Source: Tricholoma matsutake (Eukaryota > Basidiomycota > Agaricomycetes > Agaricales > Tricholomataceae). Taken from it: 64,000 bases of DNA. Positions 20,987 through 33,247 of this stretch are shown one piece after another. The DNA is taken from NCBI GenBank assembly GCA_026075535.2, contig AP026549.1, forward strand, positions 2,480,001 to 2,544,000, given 5' to 3'. Made by a program: the position numbers and the translations under genes. The notes under the pieces were generated by a model. That model did not search any database and was not told the DNA's origin. It saw only the letters and a program-made list of their open reading frames with translations. Positions within the stretch are counted from its first letter, which is position 1. Each line of letters starts with the position of its first letter.

Positions 20987-23967
20987 AACTGAGGGCCACG
21001 GTCAGAACCAAAGGCACCCGGAAGTCCATGTAATTTCCACACATGGTGGAGATAGAGTCAGGCAGCACCCAGGGCACTGACAGTGGTGTGAGTGGGAATA
21101 AAGTGAGCATGTTTCCCCACTGAATCAACTGTGCACATCACTGCATCAAACCCATTTGACTCTGGCAACTCCACCACAAAGTCAACACTGACAACATCCC
21201 AATGACTCTCTGGAACAGGAAGAGGGTGTAGCTCACCAATGGGTTTGCAGCAAGGAATCTTGGTGTGTAAGCAAAGGTCACAAGTACAACAATACTGACC
21301 AATGAGTTGTGACATTTGTGGCCACCAATAGTTCCATGAGGTGAGCTCCAAGGTCCTCCAGCATCCAGGATGACTGGCAATATGTGAGTCATTGTGTTGG
21401 GATATGATGTGCCAGCAAAGGTCTGGGTTGTTGGGGACATAAATGTGATCCCTGAAATACAACAAGTCCTCCCTTTCAGCCCACTCTGCTGCATGCAAGG
21501 AAAGGGTGAATCCCTTCCTCAGTTCTTTAACAGCTCTGGCAACAGCATCCTTGTGTAAACTGTTATGGTTTGTGTGATGAATGTCACATAGGATGTCCTG
21601 CTCCTTGCCCTGGGGTGTGATGCCTTCCAGTGCCCAAATAGTGAGCAGGTCTGGCTGCAACAACACAATGTTTTGATTGTCATTGCTGCCATCCCCATGG
21701 TCTGCACATTGGGAGAAGGCATTGGTCTTCCCCATGCTGCGACGTGGACAGTGGTGCAAGGAGAAGTTGAATCTGGATAGATACAGGGACCAACGAGCTT
21801 GACGATGGTTCAATTTCTTGGCCATCATAAAGTACTCAAGATTCTTGTGATCTGTCCAAATTTCCACCTTGTGTTGGGCACCCTTGAGGAAGTGTCGCCA
21901 TTCCTCAAGTGTGCACATTATTGCCAACATCTCCTTGTCATGGATCTCATAGTTTTGCTCTACAGTACTAAGGCTTTTGGAGTAGAATGCAACAGGATGC
22001 CACTTCTGGTTCTCTGGAGACTGCTGAGACAACATGACACCCATTGCAAAGTCAGAACTGTTGGCTTCTACACGAAAAGGGCATGAATCATTAGGAAAGG
22101 TAAGAATGGGAGCAGAAGTGACCATCTCCTTAAGCTTTTTGAACACCTCTTGTTGTGCATTATCCCACCTCCATGCCTCCTTTCCTGCCAAGTTGAACAG
22201 TGGTTGTGCATGATGTGAGAAATCCTTGATAAAACACTGATAGAAAGAAGCCCAGGAAAGACTGCACCTCTTTCTTGTTCATGGGTGTTGGCCAAGCCAT
22301 GACCCCATTCACCTTGATAGGATCCATCTCCACCTGACCCTCTGAGATAATCAGGCTGAGGTACTCAATCTTGGTCTTCTCAAACTTGCACTTGTCCTGA
22401 TGAAGGTAGAGTTTGTACTGTCAAAGTCATTCCAGGATGAGGCATGCAATGTGACCATGCGAGTGAAGATGAGGATGTTGTCGAGATAGATACAAACAAT
22501 GCTTTTGAGGATGAGGTCATGGAAGATGTCATTCATCATGGTCTGAAAGGTGGCAGGACTATTAGTAATGACAAGTGGTTCAAAAAGACCATGGTTGGTA
22601 TGAAAGGCTGCCTTCCACTCATCTCCCTCCTTTATCCTCACATTATTGTAACCCCAATGGACGTCAAGCTTGGTGAAGTATCAGGCTCCATGGAGCTGGT
22701 TCACAAGTTCGGAGATGAGAGGTAATGGGTAGTGATTTTTGACTGTGATGCCGTTGAGCCTTCTGTAGTCTTGAACCAGTCAAAGTGAGCCATCCTTCTT
22801 CTTGACAAAGAAAAAGGGAGAGGCCATGGGTGACTTTGATGGTTGAATATGTCAGTGCTCATCAATGAACTGGTCAAGCTGTCACTGTTCTTCAGGAGAG
22901 AGAGGATACTGTCACTGTTCTTCAGGAGAGAGAGGATAGACCTTGCAGGATGAAGAGGTTGCACCAGGGGTGAGTTCGATCATGTGATCCCATAGCTTGC
23001 GCACAGGGAGAGAGTCAAACAATTCCTTGGAGAACACATCCCCAAACTCATGGAGATGAGGAAGCAAGGAATCAGTAGCAGATTTAGCAGCATTGTTTTT
23101 GTGGAAGGCCTTGGTGAGGCATTGGGATATGTTTGATGTAGCACACACCTTGTGCAATGGATGAATCACGGTGTAGAAGATCTGATCACCTTCCTCCATT
23201 TCCTCTGGCTCCTCCTCATCATCATCTGAATCTGGCATCAGATTAGGAACCCCCTCTAACTCCACCTTAGGCACAGGCAGGGGTCCAGCAGGACACTTCT
23301 GAGTGCATTGTACTGAGACCCTTTGTCCATGGTGTTCTTGTCTGGCTTCCATGAAACAAGTGCAACAGCGGGATGGACACCATCTCATTGTAACCTCCCC
23401 GGTATGCCAGTTGACCTCTGGGTTGTGGTCTCAAAGCCATGGATAGCCCAAGATCACCTTCTGCTTTTCTAACTGAGTGACAGCAAAAAGGGCACACTCA
23501 CTATGATCTTTGTAAGGGAGGACCAGGTCTACAACCTCTCGGATGGCACCAGCTTTGATTGGGGACCCATCCACATTATAAACAGGTATCAGATGTGAGA
23601 GTGAGCAAGTATTCAGGCGATGTTGTTGTGTGAGATGGGCATTGATGAAGAGACCAGTTGCACCAGAGTCCAGGAGTGCAGAGACACTGAGTATCTGTCC
23701 AGTGTTGGTAGTCTGTAGTTTGATTGCTAGGTTCAAGGAATGTGTAGAGGGAGTGGATGCAACAATATATTTGGGTGGTAGTTTGGGCTCCCATGATTTA
23801 ATTCTGGGGCATGGGGCAGAGGGAAAGATAGGAAGAGTAGGTACATCTTCAGCCAACTTCAAAGGGTCAGAGAGGGGAACAGTCATAAAATTAGATTCAT
23901 CCTCCAGGGATTGAACTGACAAAACTTCAAAGTGGTTATGGATAGGCAGCAAGGGCATACAATTCAC
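20987..23967 (-). pseudogene. marY1-A pol, 5' piece: protease, RT, RNase H, integrase N-terminal half
   Basis: Reading from 23967 down: protease with LLDSGATGLFIN (about 23640), RT, RNase H (FYSKSLSTVEQNYEIHDKEM), integrase zinc finger (HNDSHIASHPGCW) and the first catalytic Asp region (SVDFVVELPES). Decay is heavy. The RT active box reads YLDN (codons 22477-22482). About 12 bp are lost before NSPATF, bases are lost after FTRMV, and a 30-bp in-frame tandem repeat lies at 22879-22938. Arg codons of B or C are often Gln, Cys, His or stop here. Unlike B and C, the protease lacks the TGA codon and reads Ser at that place, which shows the state before the shared nonsense change. Confidence 0.88.
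22879..22938 (-). repeat. 30-bp tandem duplication in marY1-A RT
   Basis: CTGTCACTGTTCTTCAGGAG begins at 22879 and again at 22909. The 30-bp unit keeps the frame. It is absent from B and C. Confidence 0.9.
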
Positions 23968-24765
23968 TCACTGCAAATAGAAAAATCCTGCTCCTCTACA
24001 ACTTCTGACTTGGTCTCCTCTGCAACTGGATCCTTTGCTTCCTCAACATCTACAAGTGCCAACAGGTCCCAGAGGAGTTCATCTCACCCCTTGGGGGGTG
24101 AGCATGTGGATATCCTGACAATGGGGACATGCTCTGGCCATGTGCCCAGTTTCCCCACAGTGGTAGCAGAGATCCAACCTATATGCATGACTACAGGCTG
24201 CATCAACATCCATTGGTCCTGGGACATTGATGGCTGGTGCAGGAGTCTGATGAACAGGAATGGGGTTATGCTGGGGAAGGGTTCAATTGAAGGTGTAGGG
24301 TGCATGAGTGGTTGTTGGAGCATGGAATACAGCATTAAACACCGCATTTGTAAGCCAGTTCTCTTCACAGAGTGAAGCAGCTTCATATCAAGCATAGATA
24401 TCATCATCTGCTGGGCACCCTTCCAACATCTGTGCAATCTGGTCCTGAATCTCTCAATTGAGGCCCCATTGGAACTTCACCACAACTGGTAGCCCACTCC
24501 CATATCCTGCCATGTTCACCAAATCCTTAAACTCATTGATATAATCGTCCACAGATCGACGTGCCTGATGGTAAGAGGATGACTCAAGCCATGTCACTGC
24601 TTGGTGGCACTCATTGAGGGGACAGAAGTGGAATACAAACTCTGCTCAAAAGTCACCCCAAGTGGAGAAAGGTAGAGAACCAAGCTCTTTAGTTTGGTGC
24701 AGAATATGGTTCAGATTTCATGTATGTGAAGGCCCAATAAATTTTTGCAGCATTGTCAATGAAAT
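23968..24765 (-). pseudogene. marY1-A gag remnant, 5'-truncated
   Basis: Homology to the B and C gag proteins runs from the CCHC region (about 24110-24170) up to FIDNAAKIYWAFTYMKSE at about 24710-24765, broken by stops and shifts. Beyond 24765 the match to gag stops, so the gag N-terminus, leader and 5' LTR of A are missing. Confidence 0.8.
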
Positions 24766-24912
24766 CCAGTCAGCTTGTTTGAAGGTGGTGGTGATGGTGG
24801 GAGTGGGTGTGGGAGTGCTGGTGGTGGGTGCACACACAGTGGTGGTGGTAGAATGGAGAGGAGGAGGAGGCAGCATTGACAATGGTGGTGGTGATGGTTG
24901 TGAGCTGGCAGT
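24766..24912. repeat. GTG-rich low-complexity tract
   Basis: Repeated GGTGGTGGTGATGG-type sequence. The minus strand would code a Pro/Thr/Ser-rich segment that is fused in frame to the truncated gag. I regard it as simple sequence at the truncation point rather than a domain. Confidence 0.6.
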
Positions 24913-25640
24913 CATGTGTCACATGTTCCAAGTTCTCAATTTATTGAGAAGGAGGTTTTGCTCTACATGAGCTTGAGAATGTCTCACTGTGATCTATTGA
25001 TGCTATTGAATGGCAGCCGTTGCGCCGAGCAATCATACACATTGAGATCTTTTGGAGATTATGTCCCGAGGCGCTGAGACATATTATAGTATGATGAACT
25101 GGTGACACTACTTCAATGTTAAACTTAGACCTCTCCTGACCACTGCCTCCATGTCCTGTATAGTCCTTTTCATCAAGAATGGAAGATAATTACGATTTCA
25201 AAGGTGCTTGTATGTAATAAATTCTAATGGACATGAACTAGTGCTAAGCACGATAACAGGAACAAGCTTGGAAGCACTGACTAAAGAAAGTATGGAAGGT
25301 AATAAAGTGGATTCGTTGGCTTGTCTCCTGACAGTAAGTGCAGTTGTCTAGAGTCTGCCTGTTTGAATGTCTTTTGGTGGATATGAAATACAGCCGAATT
25401 GGTCCCAAATGTTTAAGATTGAAGCATTTGAAAAACCTAAAGTCTGGTGCTTGATAAACTGTCAGGGCGATGAGGGAACATTTGAAGAGGCATTATTTGC
25501 TGTGTGAGGAATCCTAAAGGAGACAGATCTGCCACCTTTGAAGCAAACACCCATGTGCATGCTAATAGACTTCTTGCCATGAACAACATCTCATATCGGG
25601 TAGTGGCTCACCTGCACAGTACAAATACCTTCGCCAATCA
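24913..25640. other. Decayed sequence, possible upstream exons of the next pseudogene
   Basis: Short protein-like plus-strand readings occur (SIDAIEWQPLRRAIIHIEIF near 24990-25060), but they are broken by stops and I cannot join them. A 60-80-bp piece near 24935-25005 resembles 51135-51210. Confidence 0.3.
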
Positions 25641-25655
25641 GTCACCCTGACTGGT

Positions 25656-26246
25656 TTGGACTCTCCTGTGTTTGAAAAAGCTGCCCAGGCAACTCAGGAG
25701 ATTTATGGCCTTTTCAACAGAGAGTTTGAGGACGGCACATTGGCAACGTGGAGTCTAAATGAGTTGGACAACAACAGAGGCCCAGATCTCATCACGTCAA
25801 ATCGTTATTTTACTCCTGTCGTAGATGCCAGTGGTGCAAAGAATACACCTTTTAAATCAGGAGTTGACCCTCATGGCGTTTTGGCTCACATGATGGGCAG
25901 TGGCAGTGGAACAACTTCATTCGTGCATACCGAGGAGAGCCAAGTGCAATATTACAGCAGTTATGTCAAATCACAGGGAAAACAAGAGTAAATGGAACCT
26001 AAAGTTGATTTTTTGGATTTTGCCAACATTTATGGTTGCAATAGATTCGAAGAATGTGGGCCTCAGCACTTTCGTATTGGAGATCTTGTTGAGATTCAAG
26101 TGTTGTTCATGGCAGTCCCACTCAAAAAAGATCGGACTAACCAAGATCGCCTTAAGATGGTAATGGTGTTACAATCAGTGGCACTGTTGGACAGCCAGTT
26201 TGTGACAGCCAGTTTTGTGTCCAACAAATCATGGGTAGAGAACTGA
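25656..26246 (+). pseudogene. Conserved fungal protein of unknown function, broken
   Basis: The plus strand reads LDSPVFEKAAQATQEIYGLF, then DGTLATWSLNELDNNRGPDL, FTPVVDASGAKNTPF and SGTTSFVHTEESQVQYYSSY to a TAA at 25989-25991. A second frame follows (FRIGDLVEIQVLFMAVPLK, then KMVMVLQSVALLDSQF). The style and composition match a multicopy family I associate with agaric genomes, but I cannot name a domain or activity. The TAA and a shift at about 25990 separate the two parts, and the start is uncertain. Its neighbour downstream is another decayed multi-exon gene on the same strand. Confidence 0.5.
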
Positions 26247-27850
26247 CAACCACCTACAGGCAGCAAAAAATAAATGAGCAGCAGCAGACAAACACCTGCC
26301 AGGTGTTGTGTTGAAATGAAAGGTCAGGTATGAAAAAATGAGCGACGAAGTGACCCATGGCTGCATAGCATTGAAAGCAAAACCTGATGTTGCTGGGGCA
26401 ACAAGGCCACAACATAACAAAATGGAACTTGACATTTTGTAGGTGATTTATATGTGTAATGAATAATGATGTGGTGTGAGCCTTCAGAAGTTGGAGTATG
26501 ATGGTTCATGACTGGTACCATGATATTTACTCAAGGGGCTTGAATTTTTTTGGCCCAATTCACCCAATTATATGGCCATGATTAATGTTTGTAAAAAGGC
26601 AGAGACACCTCTAACTTGCATTGAGCAGTGAAAGTGGTGGGGCATGTTATCGTTGAATTGTTACTATTAGTAGTTGTCACTACGATGGGATGTCTTAAGA
26701 CCATGGGAACGCAATTCAAACATTGAGTTTTCAATGATGATTAATTGATGATTGTCTGACTTGATCCTCCTCTCCACAACATCCGTATCCATGCTCGCTA
26801 TTACGGTGCATGAGCAGGGCCAGGTCAGTGAGCATTCAAAACTTCCTGATATCCACCCTGGTGGGGTCCCACTCAGTCACAGACTGGTGACAATCAATCA
26901 TGACTCATACCAAAATCTGGTATACCTGTATTTGTATCGCATAGTAAAGTTTGCACAACTTGTTCACAATCCATCAATGTGTCTGGTAACCTAGTCTCAC
27001 ACTCAGATCCATGGATGATGCAGCAGACAACACGTCCGAGGGATTGCAGGGGTTAATGCACGATGTTTCTTAGGGCTTGACTTTGTGCCACTTGTGAATT
27101 GTCACTGTGCTCCTTGTTTCTGCTGCCCTTCGCTCCAACCTCATCTGAGCAGCTCCTGTGCTGTTTCGTCATCAGACACTTTATTTGTATGTATTTGACT
27201 TAGTCATGGCTCAAATGGCTCAAATGCTCAATTCAAGCCAAATATTCATCAACATAGCAATCAATAGCAAGTATTCATACAAGTCTACCATGCACACTAA
27301 GGTGCTACAAGTTTACCACACACCAAAACACCTAGTCTCCTGTAGCCAGACCAATAATATCATGTGCCTTGATAGGGTGGCAGTGATATAATTTTATAAA
27401 ATGGGAATGGAAAAACAATGTATTTACATTTGGGCCAGGTTCCAAGCTAGGCCAAGGCAGATGTCACTGTGGTCATGCTCAGCTGATAATCTGTAATCCC
27501 TCCCACTTCACGCTCTCCCCACTCCCCTCCATCCTCCAGTCCTAAATAACTGCCTCACTTCCCGCTTGGATGGGAAAGGGTTTGGGGTTGTCTTTTGTGT
27601 CCACACCTGTCGTTACCTGGTATTGATAAGTATTTGGAGAAAAACACAGTGGCTCTCTCCTGTGACCTTCAAGATGTGTTTTCTTTTGGCATGTAATCAT
27701 GTGACATGACAGAAAAAATGTGTCTTGAAGGTCATATGACAATTCTGTCCATTAGTAAGACGTTTCAAGTTAGGGGGTGTCCACTTACTGACTCCGTGCT
27801 GATCTTAGGCCACCTACTGGATAGCTTCTCAGATGGACCTAAGTGAGATA
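26247..27850. other. No gene seen
   Basis: AT-rich, with only short accidental frames. The one structure I see is a hairpin at about 27661-27735. Confidence 0.5.
27661..27735. repeat. Short hairpin
   Basis: GACCTTCAAGA near 27664 faces TCTTGAAGGTC near 27723. The stem continues imperfectly through a T-rich and A-rich pair toward a central CATGTAATCATG, so about 70 bp fold back on themselves. Confidence 0.55.
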
Positions 27851-30815
27851 GGTAAGTAACCAATTTGTTTTTGTTCAACACTCAATGGGTTGCTCTTGCA
27901 GTGAACTTACCTGCGAGCAAATTGAATTGTATTCCAGTGGCGGCTTCTCATTCCAGATCAACGATGGTGCTTTGTGAGGTTCCCAACCTTGATGCATTCG
28001 GTAAGCACGGCATCTTATGTGAATGTGACATTTTGGTGATGCTTTGGGCCATGGTACTCAGAAAAGCAGGTCAGCTCACAGTCATTCTTTGGAATGCCAA
28101 CAGAAGGAGTGCTTCCAATTGCCCCAGAACCCAACAAGTTTTTCTATCCAAAAAAAGAACTCTTGTCAGCACCAATGCCTACAAATCATGTACAGGTTCC
28201 ACCTCCACCATCACAGCCACCTGATGGCTGGACCTATCCTGAACTGCCGATGTGGACTCTGCAAAAGGATGAGCAATTTCAATCTGGCTGGATTTACTTT
28301 TCAAACTATATTGTATCCCAGAAATAATTACATCGTGAACGGCTGTTGGCAACGGCTACACCTCCTCACACAATTCCTTCCTTCAAAGATGGCCAGTTCA
28401 TTGCCAAACCTATTTCTGGCATGGTGCAGATGGTCGCAGGGATTCCATACGTGTATTTTCTGGATGGTAATCCAAACTGTGTGCAGACAGTAGGGTGTTT
28501 ACAGATGCTGGAATCACTTCGGTGGTACCCCAACTTCCAAGAAATCCATGATATGTGTTTACGGTTGGCAAAACTCAGTTGGGGATGTCCAGAGCAGGAT
28601 GGTAACCCGCACATTTGACACTTATCCAGACTGGATGGTCTCAAGCGTAACACAGCCAGATGACCTTTGCTGTGGACTCTACCGATGGTTCATATAATCT
28701 TGCCAATACAGTTCTCAAAGGAGAAGGTCAAGGTGTGGTGCTTCCTGCTGTACAGGTGGACACATATGAGGGAACGGTGCAGATCGGAGCCATTCTGAAT
28801 TGTCTTCACACATTGAATCGATTGATTTTGTGCAAATGCATCTCAAAATTCGAGTTTGACATCGGAGAGTTCCATAGTGAGCTCAACAATGTTGTCAGCT
28901 TTGGTGGGTTGGAACCAGGTGGTACAAGCATACAGTACAATGTTTCTTCTTTGAGTGATGAGGAGTTACATCAAAGTATTGGAGCTCAGGGAGCTTGGCA
29001 CAATGATATGTTGGACGTTCACAATGTTCATGTTAATGATAATGGCTGGCCCAGGTAAGTAGTTTGACTTGTTACAACATGTCATCAGTACTAACATAGT
29101 GAAGATGGTGACCCTGGTGCCTTCTGCTTAGCTTGCGCTGGTCTATATATTTGTGAAAGAGGGGTGTGGATCATATTCCTTGTATTTGAGGGCAATGATC
29201 TGCATTCAGGATTCTCCCCTCGAGAAACCAAGCAAGCTCATCAGGAGTGGGTGGAATTGCAACTCTTGCCAGCATGGGATGTTGCAGGGCCAGAGAATAG
29301 AATGGGGTTTGTGATCTATCCTAGTGGCCCTGCCATTGAACAAAGTGCTGCAATGAATATGACACCCACTCAGATGTTTGGAAATTTTGGTGCAGCTCAG
29401 CCTCACAAGCTTGGTCAACAAAACTTTGCCACTCATGGGCAAGTATGCCTTGGTGGCCAAGATGCCTGGGCAAATCGCCTTGGTCAAGAACTGGTAGCCT
29501 CATTCTGGAATCAGCTTCAGTACTGTGACTTGGATCTTAACATTGATCCTGATATCCTTTTGCAGTCCATTTCCTACACTGACAAAGAAGGCGCAGTCAA
29601 GAGACTTGGGCCACTTCCTTATCATCCTTGCAATGATGATGACCTCATAAAACAGTGGCAGGAATATTACCAGTGGTACTGTATGGAGTGCATAGCAACA
29701 TATATACTAATGGAGAGGACCAATTTTCATGCTCAGCAGGAAGCCACTCGTATTCATCAAAATACAACAAACATGCAAGAAGTGTTTATCCCTGCTGAAC
29801 GATGTTCTTTCAAGGCTTCTTCTGTTCCAAAGGCAATATCCTGTGTTGATATTGAGAAGGTTGTAATGTGTAAAATAATTGATAGCAGAGTACGTGTCTT
29901 TTAAATCATATCTGAACCTATTTATTGACAGACCTCAGATGGTATTTATTGAAATTAGTTGGTCAATCCGGGACCGTCAAGATTAACAGAGCCAGGTATG
30001 TAATTGTTTTACTTGTCTTTTCTGCATCTCATAGGCCACTTCAACAAGCTTACGAGGAAACCGGACTGTCCTTGATTACATCTCCAAGCATGTTCCGCCT
30101 TCTCTTGCAAATAAAATTGCATTATCAGAGAAGTCACTACTCGAGTGTTTGCCAGAATTTCCAACTAATAATCTTATACTTCCTTTGACGGGGGTGAATT
30201 TTGGGATCAGGTCACAAATGCTAGCAGATGATCCATTGACATCACCCAAAGGGATTCAGTCTTCTACTCTCATTCCTTCAGCTACCATAGACTCCAAGCA
30301 ATTGCACGAGATGTCAAGTTCCAATCCATCTTCATCAGCTGCCAGCAAAAGACTTGATGAAAGACCACCACCGCCTGACAGTTTCTGCTCAAATGTGTCC
30401 AGCTTATCTGACATACCACCTTCAACTAGTCTGACCAAACGGAAGGAACGAGAACAGTTGGAGAAGTCTAGTGCAAATGAAGAGTATGAGGTTGAAGACA
30501 TAATTGGTTTTTGATGGAACCATGATGTGTGTGAACACTTGACTTTTAGTTATAAATGCTGATGCAAGCTTAAACAGGGGTTACTGGAGTGGTTGATTAA
30601 ATGGAAAGTTGATCCAACTAAACCAACTTGGGAACTGGAAGAAAATCTCTTGTAAGTCATCTACTTGCAACTATCCATCAATGAGATCGACCCTCATTGG
30701 TATTTATTTTCAGTGGCTGTCCCCACATGCTTAGCAAATTCAATGATATGCACGGTGTTGATCTTATGATACCCCCCAAAAGAAATGCAGAAAGCTCTGA
30801 GATGGGGTTCCACTG
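27851..30815 (+). pseudogene. Multi-exon protein with HxD...H oxygenase-like pattern and C-terminal chromodomain
   Basis: Coding pieces: 28094-28327 (Pro-rich, PPPPSQPPDGWTYPELPMW), 28346-28618, 28660-29055, 29100-29887, 29933-29995, 30050-30514, about 30582-30657 and about 30712-30815. Canonical introns link several, for example 29056 (GTAAGT, ACTAAC branch, ATAG), 29888 (GTACGT...GACAG), 29996 (GTATGT...CATAG) and about 30652 (GTAAGT...TTCAG). The core reads VSFGGLEPGGTS, GAWHNDML, DPGAFCLACAGLYI, GVWIIFLVFEGNDLHSGFSP. The HND...H spacing recalls 2-oxoglutarate/Fe(II) oxygenases, an inference from pattern only. The C-terminus (EYEVEDIIGF, then LLEWLIKWKVDPTKPTWELE) is chromodomain-like. Stops near 28616 and 29982 and a frame change near 28640 indicate decay. 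Confidence 0.5.
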
Positions 30816-33247
30816 ATGCCTAATCCAAACAGTCCGATTATCAACAAACTTGCAGAAGCTGGAGATATTGCTTGATGAACAGCATCTGAACATAGAGCTT
30901 CAAGACATGACAGTCATCAAGGATCAAAAGCCCCCAAAGGTGTACTTCAACAATACCGATGTGAAATCTGTAGTCAGGACCTGGATGGAACAAAATGAAA
31001 CCCACAATATTCTTGGTACTTACCTTGACTTGCTTCCATGCACATCATGTGCCACAGGGACTGTGCTTTTCTTCTGCCTTCAACACTCTGTCAAAGTGCT
31101 TCCTGAGCTTGCAGCCACAATCCAACAACTGTGAGTACTGGAGCGCACCCAACGCTGGGAGATGTGCCGATCTGTGATGATAGTCTTCCACTGGTATGCG
31201 AATGCTGGGCCAGAGATGGCAAACCGCATGATAGAAACAAGCTCCTCTTTTTGCACCGCTGGTAGACCACATTGTCCAACATGCGTACAATGAGCAGCAG
31301 GAGCATAAAGTACCTGCTAAGAAAAAGTCACGACCTTTAACCCAAAATCCACCTACTGCCAAGCTGCCTAGCTTTGGTCCTCATCGATCAATCCTCAACC
31401 AGGTACCTTCCAACTTGTATAGACTGCGGCCCACAAAATCTGATCCAAAGGCAATAACCCTTCCATCATTAACAAACTTCAAACCAGGGTGAGCGGAGCT
31501 TTACAATCGGAGTAGCCAATGTCTACAGGATTTGTGGTCTAAATATCTGATTCTTCCACAACTTAAATCTATTGATGATGCCATCAGCTCTGGTGGACAA
31601 CTATTGCGTGGGGATGAGCATGTATTTCATCACTCTCTCACACGAGGGGCAATCTTGCAATGCATTGCTGACGCTTGCAAAACAGACACAATTTTTGCTG
31701 TTGATGCATACCTTGTCAGTCCAGCCATAGTTTTCGAGAAGGGTTTGAGCTGATCGGATAGGTTTGCATCAGCTGTTCTTAAACTCATGGTTGAGACTCT
31801 CAGCCCATTGTTTAATTGGGTTGAAGAGCATGTAGTGCAGTCACTGGGGATTGTTGATGCTGCTAAAGGTATTGGGGAAATTGTACACTATGCTATGATG
31901 GAGTTGCATGAAGGATGGTCCCTCACAAAAGACAATCTTGTCGGTCAAAACAAGATATCTCATCTTCGGCCCTCCAAGACTTCTAAACAAGTCCTGCACT
32001 GGTCACCGGTCGATTATTCTGCAGTGCAGCTGGATTTATTGCTTCCCAGAAAACCTTACCTTGGGTTTGGAGTCATGGGTCTTATTGTGTGGGAAGCATT
32101 GAATGAACGACACCACTTGCGCCCTGCAAATGAGATGTTATGATGCATATTGGAAGGAAAACATGCTACTTTGAGTACTGCATCATCACACAATCATGAC
32201 CACACAGATCCTATTCACCAATACTCACATGGTGCTCAGCTGTTATATCAGCATCTTCCTGGATCAAAGATAACAAGTCTATGTGGGTTGTCAAATCTAC
32301 TGTCGTGGCTTGGAACTGGCCAAGGGAATGTCACCAAAGCATTTCTTGATAGCACCAAACAAACTGGAGGTTTTTTTGCCAAGGATTCCAAAGGCATGGT
32401 GGAGACATTCACAAAAGTCATTAATCAAAATGTGTTCCAGATTTCAAATCACTATCAGGTTTCAGCATCGGGTCCAGAGAGCACGGTACCAGGTTTCATT
32501 TCTACTTTTGATATATGAATCTGGGGTCAGCCAAGCAATCACCTCAAATTGACATCCATGTGGCAAGATACAGGCTGGCAATACTCTATACAGGAAAAAT
32601 TTGAGCAGTACTTTACAACTGATATTCAAAAGCATTGGTGTGAATGGCTTGGACCGATGCAGGGACAGGATCCAGATTCATACACTGGGTCTTGTAAAAC
32701 TTGGCATGACTATCTCTCCAACCTAATGCGCTTGGGCATTCCCAGCTTCAAACAGGGACTTACAGTTTTCCAGCTTGCAAATTATCTTGTCTTTCTGGGG
32801 ATTGCATGCATGCCAACGTGTAGTGACCTTGCTGACTTCATACATTCTAATTGCTGGCTTGGAGCTTTCTGTGGTCTAGAGTCACTGGGCTTCATGATGA
32901 AAAACCACGCATCAGTACACGCAGCATTTATCTGCATCCACCAACATGTGGATAGGCATTTGATGCAAGCAGATAAAGAACTCCCTGGATTCAGCCCCAT
33001 CTTCACAGAACATCTACTATGCAAGGTTGTACAATGGACACAGCATGTGAAAGATGATACACACAAGAGCCTTGAAGCTATGGGGACCAGTATAAAGCAA
33101 GAATCATGGGTCTGGGAGGCTGGGTTGAATATTTCTGATCATACTGCCTTTCCTTTTCCACTCCAGGCCACTCCAGAAGAACTTAATGAGGCAATTGCGG
33201 AGGCAGGAAAGATCTATCACAGTAATACTCAGGAGAGCTCTGGTTGA
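30816..33247 (+). pseudogene. Long uncharacterised protein, broken only by TGA codons in its main exon
   Basis: A piece at 30850-31134 (KLEILLDEQHLNIELQDM and on) is followed by a broken stretch with SFGPHRSILNQVPSNLYRLR near 31370-31430. From about 31495 to TGA/TAG near 33247 one frame is open except for TGA at 31751-31753, 32141-32143 and 32516-32518. The segments between read VETLSPLFNWVEEHVVQSLG, LPRKPYLGFGVMGLIVWEAL, SHNHDHTDPIHQYSHGAQLL and FQLANYLVFLGIACMPTCSD. The protein looks globular and mostly helical. I recognise no domain. It may be the 3' part of the preceding gene or a separate one. TGA-only breaks suggest CGA codons lost by CpG decay, as in the transposons. Confidence 0.5.

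Noticed and set aside
24718..24915. Pro/Thr-rich gag N-terminus on the minus strand
   Set aside because: B and C gag have nothing similar. It is simple GTG-rich sequence beyond the truncation point.
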